Positions 11,217-21,102 of a stretch of DNA of 64,000 bases are shown here, piece after piece. The position numbers and the translations under genes were made by a program. The stretch's first letter is position 1. Every line of letters begins with the position of its first letter. The notes beneath the pieces were generated by a model. The model did not search any database. It worked only from the letters and a program-made list of their open reading frames with translations, and was not told the origin of the DNA. The DNA is from Clavaria fumosa (taxonomy: Eukaryota > Basidiomycota > Agaricomycetes > Agaricales > Clavariaceae), in NCBI GenBank assembly GCA_951802425.1, contig OX637795.1, positions 1,364,001 through 1,428,000 of the forward strand, read 5' to 3'.

Positions 11217-12812
11217 ATGCTGGACCTAGCTGTTGCCCCCTTTGATGGGCAGAAATGGAACTTCTGTACATTCCTCTGATCCCTTCACCTCCTGTTTATG
11301 GTGAACCCGACTACCTATGCTGTGGACCTGGTGAAGGTCCTCTTTGCTCTGAGCAAAATTGTTGGAGATGGATTCACTGCAGAATGGGCGAATATGAAGG
11401 TGGAAGAGATCCTGGGTAGTGGTGAGGCCGGAACCTGGGCAGAGTTTGTGGAGGAGATGAAGCGAGTGTTCGATGACCCAAACAACCATGTAACTGCCCT
11501 TGCCGATATTGCAGGGTTGAAACAGGGTGCCACGACGGCACCAGAGTTCTTTGTGAGATTCAAGACGCTCTTCCAATGGGTGGAGTTGAGTGCAGAAAAG
11601 GACTCAGGAATCCTGGTCCATTGGCTGGAGTTGAACCTGAGTAGGAGGTTGGTGGAGAGGATCTGTGGTGTCTCCCTGATGCCAGAGACTTATGGAGAAT
11701 GGAAAGTGCTGGCAGAAAGACTGGATGCCCAGCAAAGGTGATTTGATGCGATAGTCATGGAACAGACACCATGACCCATTGCGACCCCTGTGCGACCTTT
11801 CGTGACCCCCGTGCAACCCACCACGACCTTTTTGCGACCTGCTGCGACCCTCTCGCACCCTCTGAATGTGGCCATGGGCCGTGGATGTGCCCCTGCTGAT
11901 GAGAGACATTGTTTCCGATGCCACCAGATTGGGCATGCTGTCTGTTTCTGCCCCCTGCCTGACATGTGTCCACAGGTCCCAAGAGCCCGAACCTGTGGAG
12001 TGCCAGGTACCCCCTGAACAATGGAGGATTACCAGAGAGAGATTGTGTTGCTCCAAGCAAAACTGGAGCCACTTGAGAGAGAAAGGAGGACTCTGGCTGG
12101 AGAGAAGAGTCATTCCAGCCCCCATTCCATCCCTGTGCCCACAGAAAGTATACCAAAGTATACTATCTTGCAGTGGAGATATACCCGAATTGGGGCTGAG
12201 GTGAAAGAGGAAGTGAGACTGGCAGAGCACCCAACCAAGGTGCAGCCAGAGGTGGAGAAATGTGTGCCACGGGAGCTAGCCATCCAGGTGCACTTGGAGG
12301 CCCTCAGCACTGGCAAGTGGGCTATGATGAAGGCCCTTGTCGACTCAGGATGCACCAACTGTTTCATGGATTTGGAGTGGGTGAAAAGAGTGGGCCTGGA
12401 GCCATCTCCCTTGCTGAACCCAATCATGATGTACAATGTGGATGGGTCACAGAACAGAGAGGGTAAAATCCGGTTTGGAATTGAGCTGCTGGTGAAGGTG
12501 GGTGACCATTGTGAATGGGTCCATTTCCTGCTGGGAAAGATCCAATCCCACAAGTTCATCCTTGGGCATGACTGGCTCAAGCAACACAACCCCAACATCA
12601 ACTGGAAGAAGGCAGAGCTGAGCCTTACCCACTGCCCCCCACAGTGTTCCCCATCCCCACAAGCCCCTGCACCCCCGAAAACGAGTACCCTCGCATCCAT
12701 GAGTATTCCGGACACCTGTTTTCCCAACTCTGGCCCTACCCCTGATTGGCCCAGCCGCTACCCTTCAGTTTTTAGTGAAGCAAAGTGGGATGAACTTCCC
12801 CGCTCACAGTAA
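11217..12812 (+). pseudogene. Gypsy element C gag-protease, truncated before reverse transcriptase
   Basis: One frame from ATG 11217 reads PFDG near the start, then FMVNPTTYAVDLVKVLFALS and FFVRFKTLFQW (retrotransposon Gag), a zinc knuckle CFRCHQIGHAVCFC (about 11910; CX2CX4HX4C), then a retropepsin with LVDSGCTNCFMD (about 12340) and ILGHDWLKQHNP (about 12560). It stops at TAA 12810-12812 just after PSVFSEAKWDELP, where RT would begin. The in-frame stops at 11277, 11739, 11772 and about 12018 are all TGA, as expected from CGA codons that lost a methylated CpG. RT, RNase H, integrase and 3' LTR are absent and replaced by a repeat array. Confidence 0.85.
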
Positions 12813-14314
12813 TAATGCCTCATGCTGGGTATCCAAATGGGCCAAGAAATATCTGAATCCAGAATGTTAGGATGGCCCAAGAAATATTTTAAGTGAGATA
12901 CTCAAATGGGCCAGATAATATTTTAATTGTGGCTGAGTCAATCTATATGGGCCCAGAAATATGTTAGGTGAGGTACTCAACTCAGCCCAGTAATAACACT
13001 TCATGCTGTGTATCCCAATGGGCCCAGAAATATCTGAATCCAGAATGATGGGATGGCCCAAGAAATATTTTAAGTGAGATACTCAAATGGGCCAGATAAA
13101 TAATAACACCTCATGCAGGATATCCAATATCTGTGTCCAAAATGATGGGATGGGCCAAGCAACATGTTTGTCAAGAAACTCAAATTGGCCAAACAATATT
13201 CTGGTTGCTGAGTCAATTGATATAGGCACAGAAATATGTCATGTGAGATACTAAAATGGGCCAAATAATATTATGGTGGCTGAGTCAATCCATATGGGCC
13301 CAGAAATATGTTAGGTGAGATACTCAACTCAGCCCAGTAATAACACTTCATGCTGTGTATCCCAATGGGCCCAGAAATATATGAATCCAGAATGATGGGA
13401 TGGCCCAAGAAATATGTTAAGTGAGATGCTCAAATGGGCCAAATAATATTATGGTGGCTGAGTCAATCCATATGGGCCCAGAAATATGTTAAGTGAGATA
13501 CTGAACTGAGCCCAGTAATGATGCCTCATGCTGGGTATCCAAATTGGCCCAGAAATATCAGAGTCTGAGATGTTGAGGTGGGCCAAGAATTATGCCAGAT
13601 GAGATACCCAAATTGGCCCAGAAATAATATGCTAGTCAGTGAATCCATATGGGCCTGGAAATATATGAGTCCAAGATAATGGGATGGTTTCAGAATTATT
13701 TTGGGTGTAATCAAATGGGCTGAATAATATAATGGTGGCTGAGTCATTCCATATGGGTCAAGAAATATCAGGTCCAAATTTGCGGAGTAGGCCCAGCAAT
13801 ATGTTAGATGAGATACTCCACTCAGCCCAGTAATAATGGCCTTACTCAGGATATCAGAGCCTGAAATATGTTGAGTGAGATGCCCACATAGGCCTAGCAA
13901 TAATACCCTGGCCAAGTAATTCCCACTTGCTGGCCCAGAGATATTAGATTCTGACAAAATTGGAAGGGTGTCAGGTGAGATACCAAAATGGGCCCAGAAA
14001 AAATAACCTTCCCCAGAAATATCAAGGTCTGAGATAATGGGACTGGCCTAGAAACATGTTGGGGAAGAAAATCAAATGGGCCCAGTAATAATATGTCAAT
14101 TTAATTGGGCCCAGAGATATCACACACTAAATAATCAGATAGGCTAAGAAATATGTTGGGTGAGCTACCCAACTGGGCTCAGTAATAATAACCTCACCTA
14201 GGACATCCAAATGAGCCCAGAAATATCAGGGACTGAACAATGGAATAGGCTCTGTAAATCCATGTGGGGTCTGAAATATCAAAGTCTGACACAATTGGCT
14301 GGACTGGGGGTTAT
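12813..14314. repeat. Degenerate repeat array built on TGGGCCCAGAAATAT
   Basis: The phrase TGGGCCCAGAAATAT or close variants recurs dozens of times, alternating with TGAGATACTCAA, GGCTGAGTCAATCCATA and AATAATAACACTTCATG. A longer period is visible: TGAGTCAATCCATATGGGCC at 13281 and 13459 lies in copies 178 bp apart. The core contains the palindrome TGGGCCCA. No protein is encoded. The array occupies exactly the place where RT of element C should start and ends at the LTR at 14315. Confidence 0.75.
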
Positions 14315-14691
14315 TGTCACGGTCCTATCCAGTCACCCAGCCACCTTTGAACATCTCTGATGCATCTCCACTCCAACTCCGGCACCTCCGCTCCGACTCC
14401 GCCTTCTCTGCTCCAATTCCGCTCTGACTCCGCTCCGGGGTCCGAAACTCCGGTCCGGACTTTCGTCAGACTTCGATATCAGTCCTTCAGACTGAATGGA
14501 CTTTGTTTCTAGCATGTTCCTTGGTGCTAGTCCATGGTTAGTAACCATTGGGACAATGCCCACTACCCATGGGAACTTATTCTTTGCCTTACATGTATCA
14601 TCTATGCCTTTCCCACTCCTCAGGTGAAATTATTGTAGATATTTGATATACTCATGTTTCACAGTCTGCCCTATGCCCTACCCTAGTAGCA

Positions 14692-14733
14692 TATAAGCCC
14701 CCATTTATCTCCATGATCCTCAGTTTGAATATT
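14692..14733 (+). promoter_or_regulatory. TATA box and predicted transcript start in the element D 5' LTR
   Basis: TATAAG at 14692 lies 31 bp upstream of GTTTGAATATT (14723-14733). That 11-mer matches the reverse complement of the PBS at 15131-15141 at 9 of 11 positions, parallel to the arrangement in elements A and B. Confidence 0.5.
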
Positions 14734-15129
14734 AACGTTATTTCTGGTCCTTGCCACTTGGTCCATGCATTAAGGGACTTCGTCCTCACTGTTCTTGACA
14801 GTCCCGATGAGTTCCGCAAAACTCCGGCAGACTCCGACAGACTCTGGGCAATTTCCCTTTGGACTTCGTCCTTCCTTGTCCTGGAAAGCAAAGTACCAGC
14901 AAGGTTAAATTGGGACACGTATACATGCGGTGGCACAACCCATAAGTTGAGGCCACAGTCCCAACCCTTTTGACCCCTTCTAGCTTTTGTGTAGAGGAGA
15001 AGTCCTCGCACAACTCCGATCTGGACTCCGACCAGACTCTGCTCCGCTCTGGCTTCACCTTTGCCACCTTTTTGGTCTCCTCTACACTACCCTACACCCC
15101 TCTTTGGAGCAAAGAATCAGATCTTAACA

Positions 15130-15691
15130 GTATATTCGAACGCACCTCCACTCTGCTACTCTGCTGCTCCGACTCCAACTCTGCTACCTCTGCACCTCTG
15201 CTCCAAAACTCTGAAAATCCGCACTTCTGCACCTCTGCTCCACTGCTCCAACTCCGACTCTGCCACCTCTGCCACCTCTGCTCCTCCACTCCACTGCTCC
15301 AACTCCAACTCCACTACCTCTGCTCCTCCACTCCTCCACTCCTACTCCATCTCCACACCTCTGCACCTCCACACCTCCACACACCACTCCAAAACTCCGA
15401 AATTCAACTCTATACCTCCACTCTGACTCCCTCACCTCCACACCTCTGCTCCAAACTCTGAACCTCCAAAAAACTTCAATTCTCTCAGCTCTGCACCTCC
15501 GCCCCACATCTCTGACACCTTCCAACACATCTGCACCATCTCCGACCTCCTCCAGACCTCTGACTCCAACTCCAGCCTCAGTTCCACTTCCACTTTCTGT
15601 GACCCCACCTCCAACTCTAACACTCTCCAACCCACACAGTGAAATACTGTCACTTAAGGGTCTTGAGGGCTCGACCCTGAGAGGGGGATAC
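15130..15691 (+). repeat. CTCC/CTCTG microsatellite-like interior of element D
   Basis: A degenerate run of CTCCACTCTGCTCC-type words with periods of roughly 12-30 bp. Long apparent ORFs on both strands here result from the low complexity and are not taken as genes. Confidence 0.7.
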
Positions 15692-15960
15692 TGTCACAGT
15701 CCTATCCAGTCACCCGGAACACCCCTAATCACCTCCGAAATACCTCCAATACATCTCTGACACATCTCCACTCCAACTCCGGCACCTCTGCTCCGATTCC
15801 GCTCCAACTCCGCTCCGGGGTCCGAAACTCCGGTCCGGACTTTCGTCGGACTTCAATATCGGTCCTTCGGACCGAATGGACTTTGTTTCTAGCATGTTCC
15901 TAACTGCTGTGTCTAGTTAATTATTTGATTCAGTACTACTGATACTACGAACCCAAATTC

Positions 15961-16173
15961 CCTGGCCAGGCTGCCAGGAGCGTTCCCCCCGACCTGATGT
16001 TCATCGATAACAAACTGGTCTACAAGGTTGAGGAGATACTAGCGAAGAGAAAGAAAGGACAGAGTTGGGAGTACCTGATTCACTGAAAAGGATACCCAGC
16101 AGAAGAAGACACCTGGGAACCCATTGAGAACTTGGACAACTGCACGAAAGCTCTACAAAACTTCGAGGCTTGA
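15961..16173 (+). pseudogene. Gypsy element E: chromodomain C-terminus of integrase
   Basis: The frame reads LMFIDNKLVYKVEEILAK, WEYLIH, a TGA, then KGYPAEEDTWEPIENL and a terminal stop at 16171-16173. The VxxIL...YLIxWKGY...TWEP pattern is a chromodomain, as found at the C-terminus of chromovirus integrases. The aromatic-cage Trp of WKGY has become TGA (codon at about 16084). The sequence upstream of 15961 is unrelated, so only the last domain of this element survives. A purine-rich tract and LTR follow directly. Confidence 0.8.
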
Positions 16174-16185
16174 GGACAAGCCCCT

Positions 16186-16566
16186 GGGGGAGGAGGGCAG
16201 AATGTAATGATTCAGCCACTCAACTTTGGAGTTTGCTGTATTCTCCATCACGGAGAGGGGAAATGACCAACCAGGTATCATCGGTAAAGGTAGATACTGG
16301 AGGAACCTCAATACCCGACCCAATGTACAGCTACAATATAAATATGTGACCCCCATGTATTAGTTTCCCTAGCTTTGTTATTCAAAGAGCTTGTGCCCAT
16401 GATATGCCTCTCCGCGAACCCATCCCAAACTCCTTCAACTACGGACCATTCGTTACAGATCCCCTGGACAGTGAGTTCACTATATATACAAGTAGATACT
16501 TCATCTGTATTCCCTAGACTTTGATATTTTACTCTCTGCACCACTCTACTATGAGTCTGACCCTAG
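16186..16566 (+). repeat. Polypurine tract and start of the 3' LTR of gypsy element E
   Basis: GGGGGAGGAGGGCAGAA directly precedes TGTAATGATTC at 16203, a typical PPT/LTR junction just after the chromodomain stop. The LTR contains TATATATAC near 16473. It is interrupted at 16566 by gypsy B (TSD CCTAG at 16562-16566 and 34337-34341); its continuation should start at 34342, but its far end was not recognised. Confidence 0.65.
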
Positions 16567-17287
16567 TGTCACAGTCCTAACAAGGTTAGCGGCGAAGGGA
16601 TTAGCAGAGCGGAGCGGGGATGTTCTATTGGAGTCCGGTCGGAGTCCGATATTGGAGAAACGGAGAAGTAAACAAAAGGAAGGAGACTTATGGGACTGTG
16701 GCCTCAACGTATGTGTTGTGCCACCATGTATATACTTGTCCCTATTTATCAAACAAGAACAATACCTAAGAGAGGATCAGAACGTAAGTCAAAACTCCGA
16801 AGTTGATCGGAGTCTGTCAGAGTTGGTCGGAGTTGGTCAGATGATGTGGAGAATGTCGAGGACGATGAGGACAAAAGCTCAGAGATGTTTAGGATCAAGA
16901 GACATTAATATTCGAACTGAGGAGCAGGGAGATACAGGTGGAAACTTATACTGCAAGGACAGAGTATAGGAGTAATGTGAAACAATGTACATATCAAATT
17001 ACTAGGAGAGTTTCACCACTTGTGCCTGTGCAATTTTCATGGAACAAAGAAACAACAACAAAAAAGCGACTCCCATGGGTCAAGGGTATCCTCTCAATGG
17101 TAAACAGAATGAGGGGATGGAGGGAGAAGGTTCTAGAACGAAGTCCGAATGGTCCGAAGGCCGGCGGAGTAAAGTCCAATGAAGATGCGGAGCGGAGTGC
17201 ACGGAGTTACAGCGGAGCAGATTGGAGTTGGTACGGAGCTCGGAGTCTGGAGTGGGGGTCGTGCTTATGCAAGCGGATGGGGTCGTA
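16567..17287 (-). repeat. 3' LTR of gypsy B
   Basis: 721 bp, TGTTACGACCCC ... GACTGTGACA on the minus strand, homologous to 17916-18615, 27011-27736 and 33612-34336. The complement of the polypurine tract (CTAAGAGGGGGATAC) adjoins at 17288-17302. Confidence 0.9.
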
Positions 17288-17523
17288 ACAGTATCCCCCT
17301 CTTAGGGTCAAACCCCTGAGACCCTGTGGCTAAACTCCGCGTGAACACGTGTCTTCCATAACAAGTTAGTCTCGGAGTTTCACAGCGCATCGAGTGGGGT
17401 CCAGAGGTTTTTTGGGGGTCAAAGGGCCGCGCACGTCATACCCCCCCTTTTTCTTCCTTAACCCATTACCATCATCACTAGCCCTTAGCACAGGCAATCC
17501 TCTCTCTTTTTCTAAAAACCTCA

Positions 17524-17915
17524 ATGTTGAATAACCCGAGCACACCCAGAGCGGGGCCCAGTCGGCCTCCCCATCCTCGACCACGACCCGTGGTTGCCGT
17601 CCCTGTGCAGTCGTGCGTGGAGGATGAGGACCCCGAAATTGCGGCCCTCACGCGCCAGATTAAGGTGCTGAAAGACAAGAAGGCACGGGAGGAGGAGGAG
17701 CGGAAAAATAGGGAGGCCGCAGATAAGATGCAGTGGGAGGAGATGGAGAGGGCGAGAGCAGTGGAGGTGAAGCGGAGGGCGGAGAAAATTGCGAAGGCGC
17801 AGGGGACGGAGAGGAAGCGTATGCCGGCCACGGAGTCGGACACGGAGCACGCGGACTGCGCACGATGTGTCCGGCTCGGGATGGGGTGTGTGTAGCCGAG
17901 CGGAGGGCGGGGCAC
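17524..17915 (+). pseudogene. Antisense accessory ORF of gypsy B, N-terminal half (Cys cluster plus coiled coil)
   Basis: ATG 17524 opens a frame antisense to the gypsy B genes. The N-terminus is Pro/Arg-rich; residues about 35-100 are Glu/Lys/Arg-rich with long helical runs (DKKAREEEERK, EEMERARAVEVKRRAEK), a likely coiled coil. It then reads CARCVRLGMGC (Cys codons 17857, 17866, 17887), and a TAG at 17893 replaces a Trp codon still visible in the A copy. The ORF is cut at 17915 by element A and continues at 27737 with a second Cys triad. Together the spacing is CX2CX6CX10CX2CX6C, the pattern of fungal Zn(II)2Cys6 clusters. Function is unknown; a DNA- or chromatin-binding role is only an inference. 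Confidence 0.7.
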
Positions 17916-18615
17916 TGTTACGACCCCATCTGCTTGCATAAGCATGACCCCCGCTCCAGACTCCGAGCTCCTTACCAACTCCGATCCACTCCGCCGTAAC
18001 TCTGTGCGCTCCGCTCCGCACCTTCATCGGACTTTACTCCGCCGGCCTTCGGACCGTTCGGACTTCATTCCAGAACCTTCTCCCTCCATCCCCTCGTTCT
18101 GTTTACCATTGAGAGGATACCCTTGACCCATGGGAGTCGCTTTTTTGTTGTTGTTTCTTTGTTCCATGAAAATTGCACAGGCACAAGTGGTGAAACTCTC
18201 CTAGTAATTTGATATGTACATTGTTTCACATTACTCCTATACTCTGTCCTTGCAGTATAAGTTTCCACCTGTATCTCCCTGCTCCTCAGTTCGAATATAA
18301 CATCTCTTGATTCCAAAAAACATCTCTGAGCTTTCGTCCTCATCGTCCTCGACGTTCTCCACGTCATCCGACCAACTCCGACCCACTCCGATGAACTCCG
18401 ATCACTTCGGAGTTTGACTTACATTCTGATTCTCTCTTAGGTATTGTTCTTGTTTGGTAAATAGGGACAAGTATATACGTGGTGGCACAACACATACGTT
18501 GAGGCCGCAGTCCCATAAGTCTCCTTCCTTTTGTTTACTTCTCCATTTCTCCGATAGAACATCCCCACTCCACTCCACTAATCCCTTCGCCGCTAACCTT
18601 GTTAGGACTGTGACG
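17916..18615 (+). repeat. 5' LTR of gypsy A
   Basis: Begins TGTTACGACCCC and ends GACTGTGACG, about 700 bp, homologous to the other three LTRs of this family. It is rich in the words ACTCCG and CGGAGT. Confidence 0.9.
18256..18299 (+). promoter_or_regulatory. TATA box and predicted transcription start of gypsy A
   Basis: TATAA at 18256-18260 is followed 33 bp later by GTTCGAATATA (18289-18299). This 11-mer is complementary to the primer-binding site at 18617-18627 except for one position, which is what a self-priming transcript 5' end would look like. The same pair occurs in the 3' LTR (TATA 27352, 11-mer 27385-27395). Confidence 0.6.
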
Positions 18616-18616
18616 G

Positions 18617-18627
18617 TACATTCGAAC
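18617..18627 (+). promoter_or_regulatory. Primer-binding site of gypsy A (self-priming type)
   Basis: TACATTCGAAC lies next to the 5' LTR end. It has no TGG, so it does not match a tRNA 3' CCA end. It is complementary at 10 of 11 positions to the predicted transcript start. Element B has the perfect complement, TATATTCGAAC. Confidence 0.6.
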
Positions 18628-18655
18628 TTCAAACCTCGTATATACAAACTCAACA

Positions 18656-19712
18656 ATGCCTACTACACGATCCAGTGCTCGACTTCCACCTCCTGTTGCC
18701 GACAACGTCAACATTCCAGAACCGGCCGACAATACTCCGACTCCGAGTGTGTCCGGACCCCCGGACCACGAAGAAGTGTCAGACCCCTCAGTCACTGACG
18801 ACGATGACAAGCTAAATGAACCTCCGACACCTTGAGCCGAACGCGGACTAACTCCGGCGTGTCTCCTTCAGAAGATCATTGATGCCAACAAGCGCCCGGA
18901 GATGGTTAAACCATGAGACCCCAATACCTTCAATGGCTCGGATGCTAAGAAGTAGAAGAGCTTATGATCCTGGATGGCGAAGGCCATCCGGTCCTTTCAA
19001 ACTATAAGATGTTCATTGCTCAACTTACAGAGAACTTTGGTCCTTACGACGTGATCCGTGAGGCGGAGTTTGAACTCGAACGCCTCCGGATGCGCGAGGA
19101 CCAGAAGTTGACGAAATATACCATTTCGTTCAACAGATTCGCATCCATTGTCCATTGGGATGAATATGTGTTGCAGCGGCAGTTCTACAAAGGACGTGCC
19201 AGCCGCATCAAGGACGAACTGGCCTGCGTTAACCATGCGGACACGCTCCGTGGACTCCGCGAGCAAGCCAGTGCGATCGATGGTCGTTATTGGGCTTGGC
19301 AGCAGGAGATCTCTCGGGACTCCGTTAAGGCTCCGACACCTAACAACACCATCAAAAAGGAGACTTCAGATAGTTCCAAGTCCCTGAACACTTCCAGCGC
19401 TAACACCAAGTCTGAGAAACCATTGGAAAAGTGTCCGTGAACTCCGGTTCGACTTCCGGAAACTCCGTTCCAAAGGCCGCTGAGGGCTCTGCTAACTCCG
19501 GTAGCCCCAGCAACACAAAGAAAGCTCATCTGGGTCAGGATGGAAAACTGACTCCAGAGGAATGCCAACGGCGTTTCGATAATAATCTGTGCCTATTCTG
19601 TGGAATAGCAGGCCACAAAGCCAATGAGTGTTGTAAGCGGACCTCGCGGGCCAGTGCCAGCACTGCACGAATCACCTCCGACGGAGATGACTCCATGCCA
19701 AAAAAAGATTGA
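18656..19712 (+). pseudogene. Gypsy A gag
   Basis: ATG 18656 starts a Gag with an acidic, Pro-rich N-terminus (NIPEPADNTPTPSVSG, DPSVTDDDDK). TGA stops occur at about 18833 (CGA in copy B) and at 18914 (also TGA in copy B). Relative to B about 40 codons are deleted near 18960, where the frame changes. The core YKMFIAQLTENFGPYD, LRMREDQKLTKYTISF and FYKGRASRIKDEL follows, then the zinc knuckle CLFCGIAGHKANEC (about 19590-19631). The frame ends at TGA 19710-19712, at a probable -1 frameshift site into pol. Gag forms the particle shell; this copy is broken. Confidence 0.85.
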
Positions 19713-19749
19713 GCAGCCCAGAGAGCACAGTACGACTCTCTGGCTGCTC
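19700..19749 (+). promoter_or_regulatory. Predicted -1 ribosomal frameshift signal at the gag/pol junction of gypsy A
   Basis: The gag frame reads CCA AAA AAA GAT TGA, so A AAA AAA (19700-19706) is a canonical slippery heptamer one codon before the gag stop. Four bases later a hairpin begins: GAGCAGCCCAGAGAG (19711-19725) pairs with CTCTCTGGCTGCTC (19736-19749), 14 bp with one bulged C and a 10-nt loop. Pol is in the -1 frame. Copy B keeps the A7 run and nearly all of the stem. Confidence 0.75.
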
Positions 19750-21102
19750 CGACTCCGATCGTACTAAACCTATACCTGATACCCTTTCCTTTCATCATTC
19801 TCTTTCCCTTCTTGCCTCCTCTCCTTCTATTTCTTCTCCGTTCAAAGCAATGATAGACTCTGGCGCTGAACTTTGTTTCATTGACGCCAAATTTGCTTCT
19901 CGTTTCCGTCTTCCGAAAACTCTGGTGACCCCTCGGGAGGTCATTTTTATTAACGGGACCACCTCCGTATGGGTTACCGAAGCGGTCTGGTTATCCATTC
20001 GGCTCTCCGCCATGGATCCGACTGACGTCTTGTTTGTAGTTACTGATCTTGATCCCTCTAGTGATGTGATCTTGGGAATGAATTGGCTGTTCCAAAACAA
20101 CCCGCTGGTTGACTGGACTACTGGCCAGATAAAGCCCAGACCATCTACGAATGAGGAAAAATCTCCGAAATCTGATCCGGAGGGTGCACCAGCCAGCACT
20201 CTCCATTCTGTCCCTCTGTCCACCTCTGTCCCTCTGTCTGTCTCCACTCCGTGCACTCCGGTTCAAATGTCGTCTGCAGCGACTCCGAACCAAGCCCGGA
20301 CTCCGTCTCCATCTCTGCTTCTGTCTCTGTCTTTGATTCCATCTCTGACCTTTCTGTCTACTCCGTCTCTCCAGGAGACACCCAAGGTTTCTTTTGTGAA
20401 TGCTGCTGCATTCGCCACGGCTTGTGGACTTTGCGGGTCCCAAGTCTTTGGCATGACGTTGTCAAGTGAGTCTGCGTGCGCGGCCTCTGCTTTGTTCAAT
20501 GTTCCCGACACCACCCCCCAGGATCTCCTCTCCGTTCCAGAGGAGTACAGGGACTTTCCAGATGTCTTCAGTAAAAAGAAGGCAGACACCCTTGCTCCGC
20601 ATCGACCGTATGATCTAAAAATCAACCTGCTGGATGGCCAATCCCCTCCGCCAGGTGCAGTCTATTCTCTGTTGCAGTCCGAACTCAGCGAACTCTGCGA
20701 GTTTCTGGACGAACACCTCCGCATCGGATTTATCCGTCCGAGCTGTTCTCCGCACGGAGCACCTGTGCTCTTTGTCCGGAAGAAGAACAGAATGCTCCGA
20801 TTATGCGTTGATTTCCGTGGTCTCAATAAATTGACCAAAAAAGACCGTTATCTGCTCCCGCTGACTAAAGATCTTCTTGACGTTCCAGGAAAAGCCCAAA
20901 TCTATACAAAACTCGACCTCCGACATGCGTATCACCTGGTCCGTATCGCTGAGGGTGACGAATGGAAGACCGCATTCCGCACCCGATACGGATCCTTTGA
21001 ATGGTGTGTGATGCCTTTCGGGCTCACAAACGCGCCCGCCACATTCCAGCACTTTATGAACAACATATTCTCCGACCTTCTTGACACGTTCATGGTCGTC
21101 TA
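19709..21102 (+). pseudogene. Gypsy A pol, part 1: protease and N-terminal RT
   Basis: In the -1 frame after gag: a linker, then retropepsin [19 protein letters not shown] (about 19850) with flap-region INGTTS and [16 protein letters not shown] (about 20065). A Ser/Pro-rich spacer full of ACTCCG words follows (about 20160-20370), then RT from [21 protein letters not shown] through [51 protein letters not shown] and [13 protein letters not shown]. The frame breaks after MVVY at 21102, where a solo LTR was inserted in the catalytic Y-L-D-D motif. It resumes at 21825. The protease Asp-Ser-Gly is intact. Confidence 0.9.

Larger units (their letters stand above)
14315..15906 (+). mobile_element. 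Element D: TRIM-like short LTR element with a low-complexity interior
   Basis: 5' LTR 14315-15129 (TGTCACGGTCC ... CTTAACA), primer-binding-site candidate TATATTCGAAC at 15131-15141, about 550 bp of CTCC-rich simple sequence, polypurine tract GAGAGGGGGATA (15680-15691), then a 3' LTR from 15692 that follows the 5' LTR (same opening and the CTCCGGTCCGGACTTTCGTC block) until it is truncated at about 15906. No gag or pol is encoded. LTR layout, PBS and the GCTCGACCC..AGAGGGGGATAC pre-PPT block match the A/B gypsy family, so it could be a non-autonomous relative. Confidence 0.7.

Noticed and set aside
12110..12727. 205-codon minus-strand frame
   Set aside because: Antisense of the gypsy C retropepsin, which has clear motifs on the plus strand.
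15061..15630. Overlapping long frames on both strands at 15 kb
   Set aside because: Produced by CTCC/CTCTG simple sequence inside element D; stop codons are rare there by composition.
18617..18627. tRNA T-loop complement as primer for gypsy A/B
   Set aside because: ATTCGAAC resembles a T-loop complement, but the flanking bases do not fit a tRNA 3' end, whereas complementarity to the element's own transcript start is 10-11 of 11.
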